Part shown: in pieces, positions 16,863-24,922 of the stretch
Layout: each line of letters begins with the position of its first letter
Position numbering within the stretch: the first letter of the stretch is position 1
From: Flavobacteriales bacterium UBA1993
GTDB taxonomy: Bacteria; Bacteroidota; Bacteroidia; Flavobacteriales_G; Salibacteraceae
NCBI GenBank assembly: GCA_002336485.1
Contig: DDCZ01000083.1
Location: 1-42,515 of the forward strand
DNA length: 42,515 nucleotides
Direction: 5' to 3'
Made by a program: the position numbers and the translations under genes
Notes under the pieces: generated by a model
What the model was told of the DNA's origin: nothing
The model's input: the letters and a program-made list of their open reading frames with translations, nothing else
Databases searched by the model: none

Positions 16863-18203
16863 ATGCTTAACATTTCGAACAATAGAGTGAGCGAACAAAT
16901 TCGCAGTTACGAGCCCGAGGTGCTTAATCGCGTTGAAAGCCGAGCGTCAAACAAGGTTTTCAGAAGACTTCTGGGGGGACTCTTTTTCTTCATTTTGATT
17001 ATGCTATTTGTGCCATGGACACAAAACATACGGTCAGGTGGCGATGTTACCACTATGCGACCAGACCAACGACCTCAAACCATTCATTCGATCATTGGTG
17101 GTCGAATTGAAAAGTGGCACGTAAAAGAAGGCGATTTCGTTACCAAAGGAGACACTATATTATTCATATCAGAGGTTAAGGACGACTATTTCGACCCTCA
17201 ACTTTTAGAAAGAACGCAGGCCCAACTAAAATCTAAAGAGCTATCAGTTGGTTCTTACATGGAAAAAGTAAAGGCCCTAGACAATCAAATTGATGCGCTC
17301 AGCGAAACTGGGAAACTTAAACTTGAGCAAACATTGAACAAGCTTAAGCAGGCTGAGCTGAAGATTCAAAGCGATAGCACAAATTATGAGGCCGCTCAAA
17401 CCAATTACGAAATAGCGAAAGAACAGCTACGCCGCATGCAGCAGTTGTATGAAAAGGGATTAAAGTCTTTAACGGATTTGGAATCGCGCAAACTTGCGGT
17501 CCAAAAAACCCAGGCAGCAGTGATCGGTGCTGAAAACCAATTACTCACTTCTAGAAACGAATTGATCAACGCCGCTGTAGAGATTCAATCTATTAAAGCC
17601 AAGTATCGCGATGATATAAGCAAGGCCGAATCAGACAAGTACACTGCCATGTCAAACATGTATGACGCGGAAGCAGTGGTAACAAAGCTGCAAAACCAAT
17701 ACATGAATTACTCTATTCGAACAGGCATGTATTACATTACCGCACCACAATCTGGCTATGTCACCAAAGCAATTCAATCGGGACTAGGTGAATCTATAAA
17801 AGAAGGAGAGCCAATTGTGAGTATTATGCCTTCAGTCTATGACCTCGCCGTTGCCCTCTATGTGCGACCTATAGATCTGCCATTGGTTCAAAAGGGGCAA
17901 CATGTTCGAATTCAATTTGATGGCTGGCCAGCAATCGTTTTCTCCGGTTGGCCAAACACCAGCTATGGAACATACGGCGGTGAGGTCTTTGCTATTGATA
18001 ATTTCATTTCAGACAATGGGCTTTATCGTGTTCTAGTTTCCCCTGACCCGAATGACCATGAGTGGCCGACTGCTCTGCGTGTTGGCGCTGGAACCAAAAA
18101 CTTCATGTTGATGAAAGACGTTCCGATTTGGTATGAGCTATGGCGCCAGATCAATGGTTTCCCACCAGATTACTATAACAACACTCCAGCCAAAAAGAAA
18201 TAA
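16863..18203 (+). CDS. HlyD-family membrane-fusion (adaptor) protein
   Basis: Periplasmic adaptor of 446 residues linking the inner-membrane ABC protein to the outer-membrane TolC. It has a cytoplasmic start, one transmembrane helix about 36-53 (LLGGLFFFILIMLFVPW), a first biotinyl-lipoyl half (IHSIIGGRIEKWHVKEGDFV), a long alpha-hairpin/coiled coil about 115-290 rich in Glu/Lys/Gln, and the second lipoyl half (YYITAPQSGYVTKAI). A beta-barrel follows (LYVRPIDLPLVQKGQHVRI). It starts 5 bases after the ABC stop and ends 2 bases before tolC. The C-terminal tail with WYELWRQINGFPPDYY is longer than usual. Confidence 0.9.
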   Translation: MLNISNNRVSEQIRSYEPEVLNRVESRASNKVFRRLLGGLFFFILIMLFVPWTQNIRSGGDVTTMRPDQRPQTIHSIIGGRIEKWHVKEGDFVTKGDTILFISEVKDDYFDPQLLERTQAQLKSKELSVGSYMEKVKALDNQIDALSETGKLKLEQTLNKLKQAELKIQSDSTNYEAAQTNYEIAKEQLRRMQQLYEKGLKSLTDLESRKLAVQKTQAAVIGAENQLLTSRNELINAAVEIQSIKAKYRDDISKAESDKYTAMSNMYDAEAVVTKLQNQYMNYSIRTGMYYITAPQSGYVTKAIQSGLGESIKEGEPIVSIMPSVYDLAVALYVRPIDLPLVQKGQHVRIQFDGWPAIVFSGWPNTSYGTYGGEVFAIDNFISDNGLYRVLVSPDPNDHEWPTALRVGAGTKNFMLMKDVPIWYELWRQINGFPPDYYNNTPAKKK

Positions 18204-18205
18204 GC

Positions 18206-19606
18206 ATGAATCGATTCATACTGTTATTTACGCTCTTGTTTTTCACCTTGAGTGTTGAGGCCCAAGACATACTCTCGGCAGAGCTTTTCATGCGTCAAGT
18301 GGCGCTGCATCATCCGCTCGCAAAACAGGCCGATCTTCAAATTAATCGAGGCGATGCGCTCGTATTGAAAGCGCGGGGCGGATTTGACCCTAAAGTTGGA
18401 GGTGATTTACGACAAAAGTACTTTGATGGCGATTCCTATTACTCCATGCTAAATGCGGGTCTAAAGGTCCCGACGTGGTTTGGCATCCAGTTGGAAGGCG
18501 GTTACGATCAAACAGGTGGTCAAAACTTGAATCCAGAATTCAAAACTCCTGAAGATGGCTTAATCTATGCCGGTCTCTCAATGGCGCTTGGAAAGGGATT
18601 ATTTATGGACGAGCGTAGGGCTGCTCTAAGACAGGCGCAAATTCACTTGGAAAGTTCAAAAGTCAAGAGACAGCTTCTTCTAAACCAACTGGTATTGGAA
18701 GCCGCCGAGGCCTATTGGAAATGGTTCAAAGCTTATAATTCAATGCTCGTATACGAGGAGGGGTTCGCCTTAGCCGACCAGCGATTCAATGCAGTTAGAG
18801 GTGGCGCCGAATTAGGAGACAGACCATATATCGATACGCTAGAGGCCGGCATTCAACTGCAAAACCGGAATCTAATGCTCCAAGAGTCTAGGATGAACTT
18901 TAAAAATGCGTCGGCATATTTAGAAGTGTTTCTTTGGGAAGACGGTATTATTCCACTGGAATTAGCGGCGACAACCATTCCTCCAACCATGGACAACACG
19001 GAGTCATCAGATGTAGAATTTCGACTCCTCAATGCCCTAGACACCATTGGCACAAACCATCCTAAACTGCTTGAATATAGATTTATGGTAGAAGGATTGG
19101 AAGTGGAACAACGATGGAAAAACGAGCAGTTAAAACCAACGGTGAACTTGAAATACAATGCGTTGTCAACTCCAGTAAATGGTGATGTTTTTAGCACATA
19201 TTCACCTTCAAACTACAACTGGGGTCTTGAAGTGAGCATGCCGCTCTTACTCCGAAAAGAACGCGGAAACTTTCGTCTAAATAATTTGAAAATCCAGGAA
19301 GCAAATTATGAGATAGCTTCCATGGAACAGGCTATCCGATCAAAGGCTGAAATGGCGATAAATGAATGGAGCACATCGTTCTCACAAGTAAACCTTTACC
19401 GAAGAACCGTCCTTGACTATGGCAAGCTACTCGATGGTGAGCGCCAGCTTTTTAATGGAGGAGAAAGCTCCTTATTTATGGTGAATTCGCGTGAAATGAA
19501 CTACATGAAAGCCAAACTCAAACTGGTCGACCTTTTGGTCACGAATCACATGGCAGCCGTGCAGGCAGACTTCTCATTTGGTTCAATGGGAACGATCGTT
19601 CAATAA
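18206..19606 (+). CDS. TolC-family outer-membrane efflux protein
   Basis: Outer-membrane channel subunit, 466 residues, signal peptide MNRFILLFTLLFFTLSVEAQ cut after AQ. The two OEP repeats are visible as long helices with AEAYWKWFKAYNSMLVYEEG and, near the end, AINEWSTSFSQVNLYRRTV. The strand segment YYSMLNAGLKVPTWFGIQLEGGY lies between helices. As a trimer it would form the exit duct for the ABC-HlyD pair encoded directly upstream. The gene is last in the operon, and its stop is 5 bases from the stop of a convergent gene with no hairpin in between. Confidence 0.9.
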   Translation: MNRFILLFTLLFFTLSVEAQDILSAELFMRQVALHHPLAKQADLQINRGDALVLKARGGFDPKVGGDLRQKYFDGDSYYSMLNAGLKVPTWFGIQLEGGYDQTGGQNLNPEFKTPEDGLIYAGLSMALGKGLFMDERRAALRQAQIHLESSKVKRQLLLNQLVLEAAEAYWKWFKAYNSMLVYEEGFALADQRFNAVRGGAELGDRPYIDTLEAGIQLQNRNLMLQESRMNFKNASAYLEVFLWEDGIIPLELAATTIPPTMDNTESSDVEFRLLNALDTIGTNHPKLLEYRFMVEGLEVEQRWKNEQLKPTVNLKYNALSTPVNGDVFSTYSPSNYNWGLEVSMPLLLRKERGNFRLNNLKIQEANYEIASMEQAIRSKAEMAINEWSTSFSQVNLYRRTVLDYGKLLDGERQLFNGGESSLFMVNSREMNYMKAKLKLVDLLVTNHMAAVQADFSFGSMGTIVQ

Positions 19607-19611
19607 CCATC

Positions 19612-20301
19612 CTACTCGTACTTGCTGAATATATCTTCCTGTCGTGCCGCCCATAAACACGCCCGTTGATTGCCTGATTTTAGCGCATCATTTGCCCAGG
19701 TATTGCAGGTAAAGAAGAGATTATAGGTTCCTATGCCTTCGTAAAACGCATCGTATTGTTCGTAGGATGCACCGCCGATTAGGATTGGCCCATTCGTCTC
19801 GGCCATTCGGAAACTCGATTTCACATATTCGATCATTTTCAAAAAATCCTGCTTTGAAACCTGCATTCGCCTGCAGCGATCGCCCTCTTTCAACTCCTTG
19901 TGATAGGTCACATGCATAGCAGAGGAGCCAAGCCAAAATGCGGCTTTAAAGGCCGTGCTAAATTTGAGATCAGCCCAGGTTGGCGTATCCAAGTAAAAGC
20001 CTTTATCACCCCAACCAAAAGCCGCATAGCGCACATCTGGGTCTTGGGATTTGGTGTCGGATGGATCAATAAAGGGACGCCAATCATAGAATCGTGAGTT
20101 GATAGGCATCACAATATCGGTGTGCACGCCATTGGTTAAAATATAGACATCAACCATCTCGGAATCTGATTCCACATGCGTCCTATTCACTGGAATCTTT
20201 GGAACGACGAATACAAAAGTCACGTATAAGGCAACAAATACTAAAACACCTAAAATCATTTTCCAGACGACTTTTATTGCTTTTAAAAAGAGTGGTTGCA
20301 T
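19612..20301 (-). CDS. DUF2459/TIGR02117-family protein
   Basis: Membrane-anchored protein of 229 residues from ATG 20301. A single N-terminal helix (MILGVLVFVALYVTFVFVVP region) is followed by the family motif VYILTNGVHTDIVMPI. FAAFGWGDKGFYL-like wording appears as RYAAFGWGDKGFYLDTPTW, and a conserved Cys/Trp segment near the end reads FFTCNTWANDALK. The fold and NGVHTD...FTCNTW spacing suggest a papain-like (NlpC-type) hydrolase, with His from the HTD motif and the later Cys as candidates; this is inference. A 13-residue longer reading is possible but unlikely. It is divergent from the DoxX-like gene across two palindromes. Confidence 0.75.
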   Translation of the reverse strand: MQPLFLKAIKVVWKMILGVLVFVALYVTFVFVVPKIPVNRTHVESDSEMVDVYILTNGVHTDIVMPINSRFYDWRPFIDPSDTKSQDPDVRYAAFGWGDKGFYLDTPTWADLKFSTAFKAAFWLGSSAMHVTYHKELKEGDRCRRMQVSKQDFLKMIEYVKSSFRMAETNGPILIGGASYEQYDAFYEGIGTYNLFFTCNTWANDALKSGNQRACLWAARQEDIFSKYE

Positions 20302-20331
20302 AGGATTGAACGAGCAAAAGATAAGTGTATT

Positions 20332-20347
20332 GTCAAACATGTTTGAC
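20332..20347. promoter_or_regulatory. Perfect 16-bp palindrome, TetR-type operator candidate
   Basis: GTCAAACATGTTTGAC is identical to its reverse complement. It lies 30 bases before the minus-strand DUF2459 start and covers the TTTG (20342-20345) that acts as -33 box for the DoxX gene. Perfect palindromes centred on CATG are common TetR-family operators. The regulator is unknown. Confidence 0.6.
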
Positions 20348-20374
20348 CTAGATTAAATGTACCTACATTTAATC
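20342..20374 (+). promoter_or_regulatory. DoxX promoter with overlapping 11-bp inverted repeat
   Basis: TTTG (20342-20345) and TACATTTA (20364-20371, one mismatch to TAnnTTTG) are 18 bases apart. The -7 box is inside a perfect inverted repeat, GATTAAATGTA-CC-TACATTTAATC (20351-20374). A bound repressor would block this promoter. The ATG at 20392 is 20 bases downstream. Confidence 0.6.
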
Positions 20375-20424
20375 TCTAAATCAAGCATACCATGAAAATC
20401 GCTGCACGCATTGCTAACTAAGTA

Positions 20425-20757
20425 TTGGCAATACCATTTCTAGTATTAGGATTTAACCACTTTTTGAATTTTATACCGATGCCTACAATGGAAGGTGATG
20501 CAATGGCGTTTATGACATTGCTCTCTGATAGCGGATATATGGCCGTAATCAAAGTACTTGAGGTGGTGATTGCAATTATGCTATTGGCACAATTCAAGAA
20601 GGAGTTGGCCTACATACTTGTTGCTCCAATCATCGTAAACATCATGCTTTTTGATTTCTTCATAATGGGTATGCCAGGAATGGGAGTTGTGCTTTTTGCG
20701 ATCGATGCATTCTTGATCTACGCGCACAGAGACAAGTACATGTCTATCATTTCATAA
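20425..20757 (+). CDS. DoxX-like membrane protein, N-terminus interrupted by TAA
   Basis: Small DoxX/DoxD-like membrane protein with about four helices. FLVLGFNHFLNFIPMP, the ALDSGYM-type loop (LLSDSGYMAVIKVLEV) and the ending FAIDAFLIYAHRDKY fit short Bacteroidetes DoxX-like proteins. Translation from TTG 20425 gives 110 residues. However, the natural ATG at 20392 is in the same frame and reads MKIAARIAN, then TAA (20419-20421), then VLAIPFLV, which together look like one ordinary DoxX N-terminus. Either the gene is a recent nonsense mutant, is read from TTG with a shortened first helix, or the stop is a sequence error. The stop overlaps the convergent GNAT stop (20752-20757). Confidence 0.7.
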   Translation: MAIPFLVLGFNHFLNFIPMPTMEGDAMAFMTLLSDSGYMAVIKVLEVVIAIMLLAQFKKELAYILVAPIIVNIMLFDFFIMGMPGMGVVLFAIDAFLIYAHRDKYMSIIS

Positions 20758-21264
20758 CTCTAAATCGGATCTAAGAATGGCGTATTCATTCAGATCGAGA
20801 TAGATTCCATTCTTGAATATCGCTTTTTTGAAAAATCCTTCCTTTCGAAAACCGCATTTTTCCAAGACCCTTTGTGAGCCTATGTTTGGACCATAAGGTC
20901 GCGCAAATATTCGGTTAACGTCCCAATGCTCGAATCCATATACTATCATTTGCTGCACGGCTCTGGTTATGATCCCATTGCTCCAAAACGGTTCAGCGAG
21001 CCAGTAGCCTAACTCAAAACTCTTTGATAGCACATCGGTTTGAGCGTGCAATCCAATGGCGCCTGATAGCTTACCGTCAATATCAATTGCCATGATATTA
21101 GGTGGAGTACCCTGAGTAGCCATATTGATAAATTTTTCGCCCGCCTCTTTGGTATATGGGTGTGGAAACCCATCTGTCATGTTTGAAGCAATCTTGAGGT
21201 TGTTTGCATACTCAACAAGTGCGTATAAATCGGTGATCGATATTGGTCGTAGGATAAACTCCAC
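20752..21264 (-). CDS. GNAT acetyltransferase, RimJ/RimL type
   Basis: Acetyl-CoA-dependent N-acetyltransferase of 170 residues. The fold landmarks are the N-terminal LRPISITDLYALVEYANN, central FELGYWLAEPFWSNGIITRAV (pyrophosphate-loop region of the RimJ/RimL group) and the closing GPNIGSQRVLEKCGFRKEGFFKKA. The product probably acetylates a protein N-terminus or a small amine. The start is GTG at 21264. A TAGATTTG box ends 4 bases before it, so the mRNA may be leaderless. The 3' end overlaps the stop of the convergent DoxX-like gene. Confidence 0.88.
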   Translation of the reverse strand: MEFILRPISITDLYALVEYANNLKIASNMTDGFPHPYTKEAGEKFINMATQGTPPNIMAIDIDGKLSGAIGLHAQTDVLSKSFELGYWLAEPFWSNGIITRAVQQMIVYGFEHWDVNRIFARPYGPNIGSQRVLEKCGFRKEGFFKKAIFKNGIYLDLNEYAILRSDLEL

Positions 21265-21268
21265 GACA

Positions 21269-21276
21269 CAAATCTA
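21269..21276 (-). promoter_or_regulatory. -7 box 4 bases before the GNAT GTG start
   Basis: TAGATTTG on the minus strand is an exact TAnnTTTG match, with only TGTC between it and the GTG. No TTG is seen 17-23 bases upstream. Confidence 0.45.
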
Positions 21277-21283
21277 ATACAGA

Positions 21284-23809
21284 CTAGCGTTTCCTCCTTC
21301 TCCACCAAATAAAGGCTCCGAGAAGCAATACTATCGGAACGAGCACTTGAAGCCAAGCGGCATAACGCACACTTTTGTTGAGAATATCGCCGTGCGTTTC
21401 ATTGTCAATTTCAAGGCCGCTGTATTTCCCGACATGACTCAACAGATCAATAGCTACATCTTCATCGGGAACGGTTTGATGACACGACATACATACGCCT
21501 CTTCGATCAAGCTTTCCTAACTCTTCAGCATTCAATGGTCGAGATCCGGAAAAATGATGCCCAACTGTCTGTAGCTGTTTTAAACTATCGTCAATAATCC
21601 TACTCCAATCATTCTTGAGATTTGGAATGGCATTAAACTGCGTATCGACTTGCTTCGCAATCGGGTTTCCGTCGACGTCCAGTAAATCCATGACGAAGTT
21701 GGAATCTGGTCGATTAAAGACTTTGCCACTTTCAATACCAAATCCCATCGCTTTTGGATTGGTATGGCAGCTCTCACAACTTCTAGATTCAAATTGATTG
21801 GTATGCGGTTGCAACGGCGACATATCAATGGCATTTTGCCCCTCGGCGCCTGCCCCTTCTACATGCGGGATTTTGAAAATATGGTTGAGCAGCTTCGTCT
21901 TACCGTTCTCATCAATGACAGTCACCGTGGTTTGGCAACCTGGAATGGCAGGTGAAATTCGATGATCTCCATTTACAACCAATGGTGGATCTTCAAATCG
22001 CAAATAGCTTCGCTCCTCCTCTACTTTCCCGCTAATGATATAGTCCTTAATCTTAGCCAATTCCATATCTGAAACAGCGTCTGGCGTTTGGCCGTTGACA
22101 TTGGCATTCTTTGCCATCTCTACCCAATCTGGTTTTAATTCAGGTTTGGAGTAATCAATCTTGATATGGCAGCCATAGCACTGCGGCGCCCATGTTGCGT
22201 GGCACGCATAACATTCCAATTTATCGATGTGTGAGGAAACCTGCGTCATGGCAACCTTGCCTTCTGGACTGAGCCTATCTTCTTCTGTCAGCTTCTTCAA
22301 CGGCGTCAATCGAATGTTTTTTCCACCCGCGGAATAAAGTGTGATCTCATCCCCATTCTTTACTACATGTGGCATCGGATTTCCACGGCTCGATATGAGA
22401 TATCCATCACGTCCACAATCTTCCGACCCTTTTTTGAGGTAATCCGGAATGGTTTCACTCACCCCTCTTGGTGCCCCTGTTTTTGGAGCTTCGCCAGCAA
22501 TCTCATCGCCATATCCAATTGGAAGTTCCCATGGAAAGGCCGTCGGTGTTCCATGACAATCTTGGCATTCTATTTCCACCGCTCCTTGAATGGCTCCGCT
22601 TAAATCACCGAGGCTATGAATATCACCTGAGGTATGGCAATCTTGACAAACCATGCCTTTGGTGAGGTGAACATCTGGTTGCAGGTGCATGTAGTTCTTC
22701 TTGTGAATCTTTTCCTGATCGCCCCCATCGCTCATGAAAGGCGAAGTATAGGACGTCTCCATTAATCCTTCGTATGAAACGCCAATGCGGCGTCCACGGT
22801 TATGACAGGCCGTACATGTTTTGGTAGGCACTCCCGAGTATTCTTTTCCATGCACTGTAACCTTGGCGTCTCGCGTGCCCTGAATCGCATGCACCAACAT
22901 ATGCCCGGGCTCTTTTAGGTCGATGGTTTTATCATCGCCTTCATACAATCCTCGATTCGAATACGGGATATGACAAGATCCACAACCTGTTCCGCGGAAA
23001 TCACCTTTTGCCTGATGTCCTTTCACTCCCGTATGACAACGCTGGCATTCGGTTCGCAAATAGGTATACACCGCTCTTTCTGGATGCGCTTCAATCTCCT
23101 CTGGAGTCGGAGCTTCGGGCAATGCCTTCATCTTACCAGGGAACACTTGAGGCTCTGCTTCCTTAAGCTCAGCCATATACTTTTTATAGGTTTCGGATCC
23201 CAGTCGATCATGCACATGCAGTTCTTCCACAGCTACATTTGCAACATTGTGATCATATCCTTGCAATCCGCCGAAGCCCCACGTTGTTCCTTGAATTTTG
23301 CCGGCTTCGGTAAACATCAACGAGGTGTATTGCGTGCTTACTTGCTCTTTATGACACATACCGCATGTCTTGTCATTGATCCAAACACTTGCCGGATCGG
23401 GGTAGAACGCATCAGGTCCTTTAAGGTTTGAAAGCGACTCAATAGATCCTTTATGTGCCAAAAGCGGATCCTTTGTTTCTGGATTACCTCCATGGCAGAC
23501 GATGCATTCGTTGTCTTTGAATCCAGACTTTTCGGCAATGGCAAAAATCTCTTGCATCATTCCCGATCGATGATCACGAATCGGCTCCACGCCGGCGTGA
23601 CATCCAGCGCAACTATTGTTTGCTGCATTAGGAAAAATGAGCGTTGCTGAATCCGGGAATCCGTGATTCAATTCACATTCTCCCTCATCATATACATCAG
23701 CAAATTCCTGGCTTTTCTGTTCATTTGGATCCGGAGAGCACATAACTCCAATCCCTATAAGAACAGAGATCAAAGTCAATACATAGATGCGCGAGAAGGG
23801 TATACCCAT
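21284..23809 (-). CDS. Multihaem c-type cytochrome, 12 CxxCH motifs, C-terminal anchor
   Basis: Exported electron-transfer protein of 841 residues. I count twelve CxxCH haem sites: CAGCH, CIVCH, CGMCH, CQRCH, CGSCH, CTACH, CQDCH, CQDCH, CYACH, CYGCH, CESCH and CMSCH, spread from about residue 45 to about 790. The N-terminus is a hydrophobic signal (IYVLTLISVLIGIGVMC); the Cys there lacks a normal lipobox. The C-terminus has a transmembrane helix (VLVPIVLLLGAFIWW) and tail RRRKR, placing the haems in the periplasm with an inner-membrane anchor. There is no oxidoreductase partner next to it. An exact -7 box (23829-23836) lies 19 bases upstream. The acceptor is unknown; nitrite, tetrathionate or metal reduction cannot be told apart. 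Confidence 0.9.
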   Translation of the reverse strand: MGIPFSRIYVLTLISVLIGIGVMCSPDPNEQKSQEFADVYDEGECELNHGFPDSATLIFPNAANNSCAGCHAGVEPIRDHRSGMMQEIFAIAEKSGFKDNECIVCHGGNPETKDPLLAHKGSIESLSNLKGPDAFYPDPASVWINDKTCGMCHKEQVSTQYTSLMFTEAGKIQGTTWGFGGLQGYDHNVANVAVEELHVHDRLGSETYKKYMAELKEAEPQVFPGKMKALPEAPTPEEIEAHPERAVYTYLRTECQRCHTGVKGHQAKGDFRGTGCGSCHIPYSNRGLYEGDDKTIDLKEPGHMLVHAIQGTRDAKVTVHGKEYSGVPTKTCTACHNRGRRIGVSYEGLMETSYTSPFMSDGGDQEKIHKKNYMHLQPDVHLTKGMVCQDCHTSGDIHSLGDLSGAIQGAVEIECQDCHGTPTAFPWELPIGYGDEIAGEAPKTGAPRGVSETIPDYLKKGSEDCGRDGYLISSRGNPMPHVVKNGDEITLYSAGGKNIRLTPLKKLTEEDRLSPEGKVAMTQVSSHIDKLECYACHATWAPQCYGCHIKIDYSKPELKPDWVEMAKNANVNGQTPDAVSDMELAKIKDYIISGKVEEERSYLRFEDPPLVVNGDHRISPAIPGCQTTVTVIDENGKTKLLNHIFKIPHVEGAGAEGQNAIDMSPLQPHTNQFESRSCESCHTNPKAMGFGIESGKVFNRPDSNFVMDLLDVDGNPIAKQVDTQFNAIPNLKNDWSRIIDDSLKQLQTVGHHFSGSRPLNAEELGKLDRRGVCMSCHQTVPDEDVAIDLLSHVGKYSGLEIDNETHGDILNKSVRYAAWLQVLVPIVLLLGAFIWWRRRKR

Positions 23810-23828
23810 GAATCAAATTTCAGTTGTT

Positions 23829-23836
23829 CAAACCTA
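23829..23836 (-). promoter_or_regulatory. -7 box for the multihaem cytochrome gene
   Basis: TAGGTTTG on the minus strand matches TAnnTTTG and lies 19 bases before ATG 23809. No good TTG is at the expected spacing. Confidence 0.45.
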
Positions 23837-23916
23837 GTTAATAGATAGGAAGCACTTAGATTTCTTTGAGGCTTACCCTGATTCAATCTCCCCGAATTTC
23901 CGATAGGAACAATCCA

Positions 23917-23924
23917 TACTTTTG
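23917..23924 (+). promoter_or_regulatory. -7 box upstream of the 73-residue protein
   Basis: TACTTTTG is an exact TAnnTTTG match within the 189-base gap between the divergent cytochrome and small-protein genes, 74 bases before ATG 23999. Nothing else stands out in that gap. Confidence 0.4.
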
Positions 23925-23998
23925 CGCAAGATTAATTACGACAGTGATCTTGAACAGTTCGACCGTTGTATTACTCCAACCAAACAAAAAGCCCAAAC

Positions 23999-24220
23999 AT
24001 GAAGAGAACCCGCGAAGATTTCGAGCAAAAACTCGAAGAGTTTTTTGAACGACACGACGACACAAAAATGGGATTAGCCCACACCTTATCGCATCGATTT
24101 GTAAATCACCAAAATGAGGTGTTTGAACATCTATCAGAATTGTACCACAAGCGAGAAGGATTGGAAGAAGTTTCTGATACAGCCATATTCGACTTTTCGA
24201 TTGGCGGCGGAGCTGGTTAA
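23999..24220 (+). CDS. Small hypothetical cytoplasmic protein
   Basis: Unrecognised 73-residue protein from ATG 23999 (a TTG at 23966 is in frame but less likely). It is charged and helical: MKRTREDFEQKLEEFFERH, then HTLSHRFVNHQNEVFEHLSEL, ending in DFSIGGGAG. There is no signal peptide. The gene has a plausible promoter, and its stop shares bases with the convergent aquaporin stop (TTAA at 24217-24220), which supports both being real. Function unknown. Confidence 0.6.
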   Translation: MKRTREDFEQKLEEFFERHDDTKMGLAHTLSHRFVNHQNEVFEHLSELYHKREGLEEVSDTAIFDFSIGGGAG

Positions 24221-24909
24221 GCTTCTTTTATGATGATGTTCCAGGTGTATGCAATCAGCACAGCACCAATGGTGGTTGCGAATATGTAAAGGGCAATTCC
24301 TTCGTATTGACCTGAAAAAACCGCAGGTGCAATGGATCTTGCGGGGTTCATAGACGCACCTGTGTATGGTCCAGCGAAATATGCCTCGAGCCCAACTGTA
24401 GCGCCAATTGCGATTGCAGCATATGGCTTGAGTGCTTCTATTGTTGAGCTAAAAACAAGGATAACGAGCATCAAAAATGCGGTCAATCCAAACTCGATCC
24501 ACGCACTCTCCGTTATCCCAGCAACTGGCAGCGTTGCACCCAATGTTTCATTATCCGGAAATACAATCTTTAAGACGATGGAAGCAAGAAATGCACCGAG
24601 CAATTGAAATAAGAGATACGGAGCAACAAATTTGGTTTCCATCTTCCTACCTACCCAAAATGCAATAGTCACAGCCGGATTGATGTGCGCACCACTCCAC
24701 TTACCAAAGGCATAGATCATAGCAGTTACGACTCCTCCAAAGGCAAATGAAATGCCGAGGTGTGTTACGCGTCCTTGTGTATAATCATTCAACACAATGG
24801 CACCTGTACCAACTAGCACTAGAAAAAAAGTTCCTAAAAACTCTCCGACATATTGTTTCACTCGCGGATTCAAGGGCACGAAATAAAACGTTTCTATGAA
24901 TCCGAACAT
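24217..24909 (-). CDS. MIP-family aquaporin/channel
   Basis: Inner-membrane channel with six transmembrane helices and both half-helix NPA motifs: SGAHINPAVTIAFW and TGASMNPARSIAPA. YVGEFLGTFFLVLVGTGAIV is the classic first helix. Whether it passes water, glycerol or both is not decided by the visible motifs. The start is uncertain. ATG 24909 gives 230 residues but leaves 13 bases to the divergent START gene. A GTG at 24861 would begin M-KQYVGEFLGTF, which fits family N-termini better and leaves room for promoters. A longer frame to 24963 overlaps the START gene. Confidence 0.88.
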   Translation of the reverse strand: MFGFIETFYFVPLNPRVKQYVGEFLGTFFLVLVGTGAIVLNDYTQGRVTHLGISFAFGGVVTAMIYAFGKWSGAHINPAVTIAFWVGRKMETKFVAPYLLFQLLGAFLASIVLKIVFPDNETLGATLPVAGITESAWIEFGLTAFLMLVILVFSSTIEALKPYAAIAIGATVGLEAYFAGPYTGASMNPARSIAPAVFSGQYEGIALYIFATTIGAVLIAYTWNIIIKEA

Positions 24910-24917
24910 TAAATTCG
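24910..24917 (+). promoter_or_regulatory. -7-like box 5 bases before the START-domain gene
   Basis: TAAATTCG, one mismatch to TAnnTTTG, is followed by CCGCA and ATG 24923. The wording is close to TACATTCG-CCGC-GTG ahead of the GH3 gene at 33180. Confidence 0.35.
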
Positions 24918-24922
24918 CCGCA

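Noticed and set aside
22970..23431. Plus-strand open frame inside the multihaem cytochrome gene
   Set aside because: Antisense shadow; the opposite frame has twelve ordered haem motifs.
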